Of a DNA stretch of 64,000 nt, positions 1 through 7,584 are shown piece after piece. This DNA is from Lachnospiraceae bacterium. Its GTDB lineage: Bacteria > Bacillota > Clostridia > Lachnospirales > Lachnospiraceae. The stretch lies in the NCBI GenBank assembly GCA_024684085.1, contig JAIKXM010000027.1:1-64000 (forward strand). The letters run 5' to 3'. Every line of letters starts with the position of its first letter. The first letter of the stretch is position 1. The notes below the pieces were generated by a model. It did no database searches. It was given only the letters and a program-made list of their open reading frames with translations, and had not been told where the DNA came from. Both the position numbers and the translations under genes were made by a program.

Positions 1-107
1 ATTCACTATAAACGCCTATGTGGGCGTCGGCACTTAGCGAGGCAAAGCCGAGCTTAGTGTCCGCTACGCTCACATCGGAGCGAGAGCGCCGTTTCGGTGA
101 ATATATT
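1..107. repeat. Repeat element copy 1 (MITE/REP-like), left end outside window
   Basis: Bases 25-107 match 60692-60774 with 6 differences in 83 positions. Both copies carry a small GGC-NNN-GCC hairpin, whose loop differs between copies (AAA here, TGT there). Both also carry a CGCTC-ACATCG-GAGCG hairpin and end in GTTTCGGTGAATATATT. The start of the window (ATTCAC..AAACGCC) is a partial inverted match to that right end, so the element has inverted termini and probably begins just left of base 1. Weaker similarity continues to GTGAACAGTAA near base 139. No coding potential is seen. Confidence 0.8.
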
Positions 108-332
108 TCCTGTAGCGGACAGACACCTGTGAACAGTAACATTCATATCGAACGGACGTCAACTTGAACACATATCACCTTTACTATATCAGCTGATTTT
201 CGTATAATAATATAATGAGCTTGAGTGTGTGGATCAGAGGAAAATCGTTATCTGCAAAGGGCTCAACGGCGGTTATCCGATCGCTTTGCCGGGTATATCG
301 ATATCACATTAGTGTAAAAACGGGAGGGTTCT
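108..332 (+). other. Upstream region and leader of the GH3 gene
   Basis: Together with the repeat at 1-107 this makes a 332-base stretch without a gene. It holds the tail of the repeat similarity, a possible promoter at 180-208 and about 115 bases of untranslated leader. The leader ends in a good ribosome-binding site (GGGAGGG at 322-328) just before the ATG at 333. No riboswitch was recognised. Confidence 0.5.
180..208 (+). promoter_or_regulatory. Possible sigma-A promoter for the GH3 gene
   Basis: TTTACT at 180-185 and TATAAT at 203-208 are separated by 17 bases. The -10 box is perfect and the -35 box matches TTGACA at four of six positions. A second TATAAT lies at 211-216. The predicted leader is about 115 bases. 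Confidence 0.4.
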
Positions 333-3143
333 ATGAATTATAATCTAGAGGATTATGCGTCACTTGCAAGAGCTGCTGCGGCTGAAGGAATAGTGCTCAT
401 TAAGAATGATAACGGGGTACTTCCTCTTAAGGGCAGACATAAGGTCGCACTGTTTGGAAGAACGCAGTTCAATTACTATAAGAGCGGAACAGGTTCCGGC
501 GGCCTGGTCAATACAAGATACGTAACAGGTATCTATGAGGCTATTTTGCAGGATGAGAATATAGAACTGAACAGGGAAGTCAGGGATACATATGAAGAAT
601 GGATCAAGGATCATCCCTTCGATGTAGGTAACGGATGGGCTCAGGAACCATGGTATCAGGAAGAGATGGAATTGGATGAGGCGATGGTTGAGAGAGCTGC
701 CGTTACCTCAGATACAGCCATTATTATCGTGGGCAGGACGGCCGGTGAGGATAAGGACAGCAAGATAGAAGCCGGAAGTTATCTTCTGACAGATACAGAG
801 ACGGATATGATAGCCAAGGTGTGCAAGGCGTTTGACAGGACGATAGTACTTCTTAATACGGGAAGTATCATCGATATGCACTGGGTTGATAAGTATGCTC
901 CCGACAGTGTTCTGTATATATGGCAGGGCGGTCAGGAAGGCGGAATTGCCTGCATGGATGTGGTTACAGGCAGGGTCGCACCCTCGGGAAGGTTATGCGA
1001 TACCATCGCCGAAGATATAGCTGATTGTTACAGCACAAGGAATTACGGCGGCAAAGAGAAGAACATCTATGCCGAGGATATATATGTAGGATACAGATAT
1101 TTCGAGACATTTGCGCCGGATAAGGCTCAGTATCCTTTTGCATACGGCCTGTCCTATACGAAGTTCAGCCGTAGCGCCGGCGAATTGGAGACGGTTGGTG
1201 GAGAGTATACTCTTGATGTGACCGTTACCAATATCGGAGATTATCCTTCAAAAGATACGGTGACTTTGTTCGTGGAAGCTCCTCAGGGACGTTTGGGCAA
1301 GCCATCCCGCAGTCTGTGCGGTTTTGCGAAGACGAAGGTTCTCGAGCCCGGCGAGAGTGAGACGGTTAAGTTATGCTTCAATGAATATACCATAGCTTCT
1401 TATGATGACAGCGGTGTCACCGGTCATAAGAGTGCCTATGTGCTTGAGGCCGGAATATATAATTATTATGTAGGCGGTAATGTCCGTGAGGCGTCTCTTG
1501 CGGCGAGTGCCGAGATCAAGGAACTCAAGGTTATCGAAGAACTAAGGGAGGCGATGGCTCCTGTAGAAGCCTTCAGTCGACTGAAGCCCGGGGCATTGAA
1601 CGGGGGCGTATACGAAGAGACTCTCGAAGATACACCCCTGGCCACGATCGATCCGCTTGACAGAAGAGCCGGGAGGGACCTTCCGGAGATTCCTTTCACG
1701 GGAAATAAGGGCATCAGCCTTAAAAGTGTTAAAGAAGGCAGGAATACTCTTGATGAGTTCATCGCCCAGCTGTCCGATGATGAGCTGATGAGTCTGGTCA
1801 GAGGCGAGGGCATGAGTCCTTCGGGAGTGACACCCGGGATCGCAGGTGCTTTCGGAGGAGTCAGTGAGGCGCATAAGGCTTACGGCATCCCCAAGGCAGG
1901 CTGTTCGGACGGACCGAGCGGTATCAGAATGGACTGCGGAACCAAGGCATTCGCCATGCCGAGCGGAACCTGTCTTGCGTGCTCTTTCAATGAGGAACTG
2001 AGTGAGCGTCTGTACGAGATGGAAGGTCTGGAGCTTCGCAAGAATCACATCGATACACTTTTGGGACCGGGTATGAACATCCATCGTAATCCTCTCAATG
2101 GCCGTAATTTCGAGTACTTCAGTGAGGATCCTCTTCTTACGGGCAAAATGGCGGCGGCTCAGCTTGTCGGCATGCATAAGAGTGAAGTGACCGGCACGAT
2201 CAAACACTTCGCCTGCAATAATCAGGAATATATGAGATCCAGTGTTGATACTGTTATATCGGAGAGAGCTCTTCGTGAGATATATCTTAAGGGATATGAG
2301 ATCGCCGTTAAGGAGGCAGGAGCTTTCAGTATCATGACAAGCTACAACAGGATCAATGGTATACATGCGGCATCCAATATCGATCTTCTGACCACCATCT
2401 TAAGAGAAGAGTGGGGATTCGACGGAATAGTCATGACCGACTGGTGGGCAATGGGCAATGAGGCCGGTAAGAAGGGTGTATTGGCACATACCGCTGTAAT
2501 GGTCAGGGCGCAGAACGATCTGTATATGGTAATGCCGGATGCCGGACTCCCCACAGCGCAGGATACTTCCGCAGAAGGACTTGCAGAAGGTCTTGTAACC
2601 CGTGCAGAGTTCCAGAGAAGTGCACGTAACATATTGAAGACACTTATGCGTCTGCCTGCATACAGATTCTTCTATAATGAGAAGACTGATCTTGACAGGG
2701 AGCTTGATGCCTTTGAAGATCCTTATGATGATGATGCCGGAGTGACACATGATGCGGTAAGGATAGCCGAGGATATGATCGAGCTTAGGGATGTAGAGAC
2801 GGAGAAGGGTATTACCAATAATTATATTATTGAGGAAGCCAGCGGACTCTATGAACTTCTGATCGAATGTTGTGTCGAAGGAGTGAGTGATCTTGCTCAG
2901 GTTCCTGTCAGCGTGTTCAGGGATCATGCACTTATTCAGACAGTGACTCTTACAGGCAAGGATACCGAATACAGAGTTGTGAAGGTGGATAATATCTATT
3001 CGAACAGTGCGACTATGTTCATCAAGCTCTATTTCGGACAGGGCGGAATGAAGATCAAGAGCCTCAGACTTCACAGACTTCTTGATTCCAAACAGATGTT
3101 AGAGAGGATAAGGAAGTTCAAGGAAGAGGGCACGGCGTTCTGA
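333..3143 (+). CDS. GH3 family beta-glucosidase, reversed domain order
   Basis: A cytoplasmic glycoside hydrolase of family 3 that probably releases glucose, or another terminal sugar, from beta-linked oligosaccharides of plant fibre. No signal peptide is visible. The usual GH3 order is reversed. The alpha/beta sandwich domain comes first (about residues 10-270, beginning with VLIKNDNGVLPLK). An FnIII-like domain follows (about 280-390). The TIM-barrel catalytic domain is last (about 470-780), with a short C-terminal region after it. In the barrel, GTIKHF contains K624-H625, and GIVMTDWW supplies the expected nucleophile D703. This reversed layout is known from Butyrivibrio fibrisolvens and Ruminococcus albus beta-glucosidases. 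The ATG at 333 is preceded by GGGAGGG. Exact substrate (glucoside or xyloside) cannot be told from sequence alone. Confidence 0.92.
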   Translation: MNYNLEDYASLARAAAAEGIVLIKNDNGVLPLKGRHKVALFGRTQFNYYKSGTGSGGLVNTRYVTGIYEAILQDENIELNREVRDTYEEWIKDHPFDVGNGWAQEPWYQEEMELDEAMVERAAVTSDTAIIIVGRTAGEDKDSKIEAGSYLLTDTETDMIAKVCKAFDRTIVLLNTGSIIDMHWVDKYAPDSVLYIWQGGQEGGIACMDVVTGRVAPSGRLCDTIAEDIADCYSTRNYGGKEKNIYAEDIYVGYRYFETFAPDKAQYPFAYGLSYTKFSRSAGELETVGGEYTLDVTVTNIGDYPSKDTVTLFVEAPQGRLGKPSRSLCGFAKTKVLEPGESETVKLCFNEYTIASYDDSGVTGHKSAYVLEAGIYNYYVGGNVREASLAASAEIKELKVIEELREAMAPVEAFSRLKPGALNGGVYEETLEDTPLATIDPLDRRAGRDLPEIPFTGNKGISLKSVKEGRNTLDEFIAQLSDDELMSLVRGEGMSPSGVTPGIAGAFGGVSEAHKAYGIPKAGCSDGPSGIRMDCGTKAFAMPSGTCLACSFNEELSERLYEMEGLELRKNHIDTLLGPGMNIHRNPLNGRNFEYFSEDPLLTGKMAAAQLVGMHKSEVTGTIKHFACNNQEYMRSSVDTVISERALREIYLKGYEIAVKEAGAFSIMTSYNRINGIHAASNIDLLTTILREEWGFDGIVMTDWWAMGNEAGKKGVLAHTAVMVRAQNDLYMVMPDAGLPTAQDTSAEGLAEGLVTRAEFQRSARNILKTLMRLPAYRFFYNEKTDLDRELDAFEDPYDDDAGVTHDAVRIAEDMIELRDVETEKGITNNYIIEEASGLYELLIECCVEGVSDLAQVPVSVFRDHALIQTVTLTGKDTEYRVVKVDNIYSNSATMFIKLYFGQGGMKIKSLRLHRLLDSKQMLERIRKFKEEGTAF

Positions 3144-3334
3144 TATCCTGTTATGGATATACATTTGCGCGAAAGCGGGATTGTGATGTCGGCAGGCGGC
3201 ACTCATGTAACAGTTCGGACGTGCTGAATCGGCAATGTCCGGCATGAGGGGGTACTGAATGACAGGTTGTTTGGCATAATTGTTGTAATAGCCGGCGGAC
3301 GGGGAGAAAAGTCTGCCGAGATAAGAGTGGGAAA

Positions 3335-5710
3335 ATGAAGAAGATTAGCAGAAGAGTTTCTTTGATCGCATCACCATATTATCTTGTTCCGGGAGCGATA
3401 CTGGTGCTGTTGGGAGTGGCACTTATGAGCGTGACGGCTTTTGCGGCGCTGCTCATCCTGTTGGGTGCTATCCCGATCGGCGCGTTCATGTCGGGAGTAT
3501 ACAAGGTCAATATCAATAATTTTTTGAAAAAAGAAGGAATCTCAAAGGAAGAATTCTATGAGGATCTGGATAACGGTCGTCATATGAATCGTGTGGATAT
3601 AGGTACTAACTATCTGCTCTGCCACGGAATGATACCGAGACCGGTTAAGCTGGATGATGTTATCTGGTCATATCCTGCGGATTATTCTTTTTTACTCAGA
3701 CTTGCGCATCTGTTCACTGACGGTAATGTGATGAATTACGGTATCATCACTTACTTAAGGAGCGGTAGAAGCGTTAACTTTTTTGCCAAGGATAAGATCG
3801 AAGCGAAGAGTATAATGTCTGAGCTTGAGAGGCAGGCTGAGCATGCCTACTACGGTTATTCCGACAAGATCGCCGAACTTGCCGAGAGAGATTATGTGAC
3901 TCTTCTTCGTTCGGTTGATGAGAGAAAACAGCAGAAGCTTGAGATCAAAGAGAGAAAACGTAAGCAGCTGGCAGCAGCCGAAGAGGCTAAGAATGCAGCA
4001 GGACAGCCGGCCGGATATTCTGAGCCGGGCGGTGCTGTTTGGTCTAAGTCTTCTTCTGAAAGGGTGACCACTGAGAATGTCGAGGTTGTCGAGAGGGGCA
4101 GAGGCGATGAGGGTTCATCATATACTTCTCATTCTGTAGGTGGCACTAAAGATGGGGGAGCGGCATCTCCCAAGCTGGCTTTCAAGGGACCTAAGGATGT
4201 ACAGCAACTTAAGTCCGTTAATGTCGGATATTATGAAGAAGAATATATAAGACCAAAGCCGGTTGAGTCCGGACTGTCTCCGGAGGAAGCTGCCAGAAGA
4301 TTTGCTGAGAATGTTGCTAAAGAGGCTGAGGCCAGAAAGGCTGCAAGGCAGGCTGCTAAGGAAGCAGAAGAGAAGCGACTTGCAGAGGCGGCGGCAAGAG
4401 AAGCCGAAGCCAGAAGACTGGCAAAGCTTGAGAGAGAGGCTGAGGCCAAGAGGCAGGCAGAGCTTGCAGCAAAAGAGGCTGAAGCTAAGAGACAGGCTGA
4501 GGAGGCTGCAAGAAAGGCAGAAGAGAAGCGACTTGCAGAACTTGCTGCTAAGGAGGCGGAAGAGAAGCGCCTTGCCGAGATAGCAAGGAAGGAAGCTGAG
4601 GCTAAGAAAGCAGCTGAAGAAGCAGCAAGAATAGCCGAGGAGAAACGCCTTGCCGAGCTTGCTGCCAAGGAAGCCGAGGAGAAGCGCCTTGCCGAGATAG
4701 CAAGAAAGGAAGAGGAGGCGAGAAGACAGGCCAAGCTTGCGGCTGAAGAGGCAGAGCGTAAGAGACTTGCGGAAGAAGTTGCAAGACAGGCAGAAGAAAG
4801 ACGACTTGCCGAGATAGCAGCTAAGGAAGCTGAGGAGAGACGTCTGGCCGAGATGGCAGCCAGAGAGGCTGAAGCCAGAAGACTTGCAGAGATAGCAGCT
4901 AAGGAAGCTGAAGAGAAGCGACTTGCTGAGGAAGCTGCAAGAAGAGCTGAGGAACAGCGTCTTGCCGAAGAAGCGGCACGCAGAGAAGAAGAGAGACGCC
5001 TTGCCGAAGAGGCTGCCCGTATTGCGGAAGAAAAGAGACGGGCCGAGGAAGAAGCACGTAAGGCAGAAGAGAGGCGACTTGCCGAAGAGGCGGCAAGAGC
5101 TGCCGAATCTAAGAAGCTTGCAGAGACTGCAGCCAGACTTGCAAGGGAAGCAGAGGATAAGGCGGCAGCAGCGGTTAGAGCAGCAGAGGATGCGGCGAGA
5201 GCGGCTGAGGCACAGATCATGGCTGCAAGAGCAGCTGCGGAAGTTGCGGCAGAGGCTGCAAGTGAAGCAGGAATGGAAGCACCTGTTCCCATGTTCCTTG
5301 ATGTTGATATGGACAGGGATACTTTCCAGAAGAAGATCAAGACTTCTTATAATACATCCAAGAAGTCTCAGAATAACAGCAAGATCAGTATTCCGACATC
5401 TTCTCTGGGAGAGAGAGCGGAAGCCGGAAGGGAACGCCACCTCGGTGACGGTGAATCCGATGACTTCGGAGCTATTGATGATTATACATACAGCAATGAG
5501 CTGTATAGTGACGAGAAGAGATCGCTGGGACTGTCAAGACAGTATGATGACTATGGCAATCCGGTAGGAACAGGTGAGAACGATCTAAGGAACGGAATAG
5601 TCCTTGGAAAAGAAGGACGAGCATCTTCCGGCAGATCTTCGAATGTAAGCAGAGATGCCAGAAAGGGATTCGATAATTACGGCGGGGCTGATTTTTGGGA
5701 TAAGTTCTAG
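3335..5710 (+). CDS. Membrane-anchored coiled-coil protein with 13-residue repeats (unknown function)
   Basis: Not a recognised family. The protein (791 residues) starts with two close hydrophobic segments (about residues 15-32 and 34-55), so it is probably anchored with both ends in the cytoplasm. A folded part of about 130 residues follows, possibly PH-like (inference), then a linker. Residues 331-602 form an Ala/Glu/Lys/Arg-rich stretch made of 21 copies of a 13-residue unit of the type AEEKRLAELAAKE. This resembles the TolA stalk and should be a long helix or coiled coil. The C-terminal 170 residues are polar and low in complexity. The gene lies 191 bases after the glycosidase and 47 bases before another membrane-anchored unknown. 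A structural or envelope-spacing role is only a guess. Confidence 0.75.
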   Translation: MKKISRRVSLIASPYYLVPGAILVLLGVALMSVTAFAALLILLGAIPIGAFMSGVYKVNINNFLKKEGISKEEFYEDLDNGRHMNRVDIGTNYLLCHGMIPRPVKLDDVIWSYPADYSFLLRLAHLFTDGNVMNYGIITYLRSGRSVNFFAKDKIEAKSIMSELERQAEHAYYGYSDKIAELAERDYVTLLRSVDERKQQKLEIKERKRKQLAAAEEAKNAAGQPAGYSEPGGAVWSKSSSERVTTENVEVVERGRGDEGSSYTSHSVGGTKDGGAASPKLAFKGPKDVQQLKSVNVGYYEEEYIRPKPVESGLSPEEAARRFAENVAKEAEARKAARQAAKEAEEKRLAEAAAREAEARRLAKLEREAEAKRQAELAAKEAEAKRQAEEAARKAEEKRLAELAAKEAEEKRLAEIARKEAEAKKAAEEAARIAEEKRLAELAAKEAEEKRLAEIARKEEEARRQAKLAAEEAERKRLAEEVARQAEERRLAEIAAKEAEERRLAEMAAREAEARRLAEIAAKEAEEKRLAEEAARRAEEQRLAEEAARREEERRLAEEAARIAEEKRRAEEEARKAEERRLAEEAARAAESKKLAETAARLAREAEDKAAAAVRAAEDAARAAEAQIMAARAAAEVAAEAASEAGMEAPVPMFLDVDMDRDTFQKKIKTSYNTSKKSQNNSKISIPTSSLGERAEAGRERHLGDGESDDFGAIDDYTYSNELYSDEKRSLGLSRQYDDYGNPVGTGENDLRNGIVLGKEGRASSGRSSNVSRDARKGFDNYGGADFWDKF
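4325..5140 (+). repeat. Degenerate 39-bp tandem repeat (21 units) inside the coiled-coil gene
   Basis: 816 bases encode 21 consecutive 13-residue units. Twenty are exactly 13 residues and one, the third, has 12. Units 6-7 and 9-10 encode identical residue pairs (AEEKRLAELAAKE, AEEKRLAEIARKE), which suggests a 2-3-unit block was duplicated. Codons differ between units, so the array is old rather than freshly expanded. Confidence 0.85.
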
Positions 5711-5757
5711 TACATCGGTCGCATAATTAGTTTAAGTATTGGAAGTGAATTGGTAAG

Positions 5758-6279
5758 ATGGATATAAGATATAAGGGATCGGGCAATAGGAAGAAGCCCA
5801 GTGAAGGCTTTGTTATACTGTATATCGCAATAACCGTGATACTGGGTTTGTTCCTGAGACATTGGGCTCTGGAAGGCGGTACGGATAATAATATACAGGA
5901 AGTATATCAGGATGTTGAACTTCAGAGCGTGACATATCAGGAAGATTCGGATAATGTCATTGAAGAAAGCGGTGATGTATCATCTGATACTGCCGAGAAT
6001 AATGCTTCGGCTACTCTTCGGTTCCGTAGCAGGAAACTGCTTGATCAGCATTATGACAAACATGGTCGTGATATGGGCTTTGATTCACCCGCAAGTTATG
6101 AAGCGGCGGCAGCAGCAGTTGTTGTTAATCCCGAAGCACTTCATAAGACCGAAGCGGAAGACGGCGATGATATCTATTATGTCGAGAGTACCAATGAATT
6201 TGTAGTTGTTTCTACAGATGGTTACATAAGAACATACTTCCTTCCCGACAAAGGAAAAGCATATTACGATAAGCAGTAA
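5758..6279 (+). CDS. Single-pass membrane protein with BECR-fold RNase-like C-terminal domain
   Basis: A 173-residue protein. It has a basic N-terminus, one membrane helix (about residues 18-34), an acidic linker, and a compact C-terminal domain (about 88-173). The C-terminal domain contains HYDKHGRDMGF with H98 and H102, then TNEFVVVS, and DGYIRTYF with R158 and T159, ending in a YYDKQ tail. This layout (a KHG histidine, a strand ending in eFvvvs, then dGyIrTyf) recalls the Barnase/EndoU/ColicinE5-D/RelE (BECR) nuclease fold of phage and polymorphic toxins. That is recalled, not searched. With an N-in helix the domain would face outside. No immunity gene is obvious, so it may be a domesticated enzyme or a non-catalytic relative. 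Related stand-alone proteins may be common in Lachnospiraceae. Confidence 0.55.
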   Translation: MDIRYKGSGNRKKPSEGFVILYIAITVILGLFLRHWALEGGTDNNIQEVYQDVELQSVTYQEDSDNVIEESGDVSSDTAENNASATLRFRSRKLLDQHYDKHGRDMGFDSPASYEAAAAAVVVNPEALHKTEAEDGDDIYYVESTNEFVVVSTDGYIRTYFLPDKGKAYYDKQ

Positions 6280-6408
6280 ACGTTGATATGTAGCGCATAA
6301 AGAGTTGGCGTACATTTATTGATGACATTGAGTTCGGATCATAAGTCAGTGTGGTATCGGGTTTTGTCAGTGATACGATAGCATTACTATTGACTGTGGA
6401 GGTTGAGG

Positions 6409-7584
6409 ATGAAAGACAGAAGAGTATTTGTAATAGTATTAGACAGTTATGGTATCGGTTATGAACCGGATGCGGCAGACTTCGGAGATGTAGGCAGTAA
6501 TACTCTTAAGTCAATTACCGGTTCAGCCAAATATGATACTCCGGTGATGGCAGATCTTGGACTCTTTAATATTGACGGGATAGATTATATTGAAGGCTGT
6601 GCCGAACCTAAGGGATCTTTTGCCAGACTCAGAGAATCTTCGAGAGGCAAGGATACCACGATCGGACATTGGGAGATAGCAGGAATAATATCCCCCACAC
6701 CCCTTCCTACATATCCTAACGGCTTCCCTGAGGAACTGTTAGAAGAATTCAGCAGACGGACCGGTAGAGGTTATCTGTGCAATAAGACATATTCCGGAAC
6801 GGAAGTTATCAGGGATTATGGTGATGAGCACGTTAACACTGGTAAGCTCATTGTATATACATCCGCAGACAGTGTGCTTCAGATCGCTGCTCATGAGGAT
6901 GTTGTTCCGGTTGAGGAACTGTACAGATATTGTGAGATCGCCCGTGAACTGATGCAGGGTGAGCATGGAGTGGGGCGAGTGATAGCCCGTCCGTTTAACG
7001 GAAGCAGCGGTTCGTATGCCAGAACACCCAGACGCCACGATTTTTCCCTGATACCACCTAAGGATACTATGATGGATGTGTTGCTGCGGCATGGGTATGA
7101 TACCTATGGCGTGGGTAAGATATATGACATCTTCGCCGGCAAGGGGATCAATCATACGGTTAGGATAGAAGACAATTCGGATGGAATGGTGAAGACGCTC
7201 GAGTATCAGAAGGAAGATTTTGCGGGGCTCTGTTTCGTGAATCTGGTTGATTTTGATATGAAGTACGGGCACAGAAGGGATATAGATGCTTATGCCGGGG
7301 CGGCGACAGTCTTCGACAGGGAGCTGAAGACCTTTATCGACGGAATGCGGGATGAGGATATCCTTATGATCACAGCGGATCATGGGTGCGATCCGGGATT
7401 CAAGGGGACGGATCATACGCGCGAATATGTGCCGTTACTCGTGTACGGCAAGGATGTCAGGGCAGGTGTTGATCTGGGGACAAGGGCGACTTTTGCGGAT
7501 ATCGCTGCCACAGTTCAGGATATTTTTGAAATAACATCTGTTACCGATGGGACTTCGTTCTGGGATGAGATCCGGAGGAGATAA
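6409..7584 (+). CDS. deoB: Phosphopentomutase DeoB
   Basis: Interconverts (deoxy)ribose 1-phosphate and (deoxy)ribose 5-phosphate in nucleoside salvage. It is a manganese-dependent enzyme of the alkaline phosphatase superfamily. The 391-residue length is typical. Visible motifs are the N-terminal metal site VIVLDSYGIG, the phosphothreonine loop GKDTTIGHWE, and the C-terminal metal site ITADHGCDPGFKGTDHT. The start chosen is ATG 6409, with GGAGG at 6398-6402 six bases upstream; an in-frame TTG at 6403 is too close to that site. The stop codon TAA overlaps the ATG of the next gene by one base, so the two are probably translationally coupled. No other deo gene is nearby. Confidence 0.97.
   Translation: MKDRRVFVIVLDSYGIGYEPDAADFGDVGSNTLKSITGSAKYDTPVMADLGLFNIDGIDYIEGCAEPKGSFARLRESSRGKDTTIGHWEIAGIISPTPLPTYPNGFPEELLEEFSRRTGRGYLCNKTYSGTEVIRDYGDEHVNTGKLIVYTSADSVLQIAAHEDVVPVEELYRYCEIARELMQGEHGVGRVIARPFNGSSGSYARTPRRHDFSLIPPKDTMMDVLLRHGYDTYGVGKIYDIFAGKGINHTVRIEDNSDGMVKTLEYQKEDFAGLCFVNLVDFDMKYGHRRDIDAYAGAATVFDRELKTFIDGMRDEDILMITADHGCDPGFKGTDHTREYVPLLVYGKDVRAGVDLGTRATFADIAATVQDIFEITSVTDGTSFWDEIRRR

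Noticed and set aside
4118-5440. Long reverse-strand frames (440 and 369 codons) opposite the coiled-coil gene
   Set aside because: They are caused by the 39-bp repeat and give Ser/Cys/Leu- or Ala/Ser-only proteins; the forward protein has sensible membrane and coiled-coil parts.
4923-5567. Forward 214-codon frame inside the repeat gene
   Set aside because: An out-of-frame reading of the same repeats, Arg/Lys/Leu-rich without order.
6364-6390. Promoter for deoB (TTGTCA, TACTAT)
   Set aside because: Spacing is only 15 bases and the transcript would begin at the ribosome-binding site.
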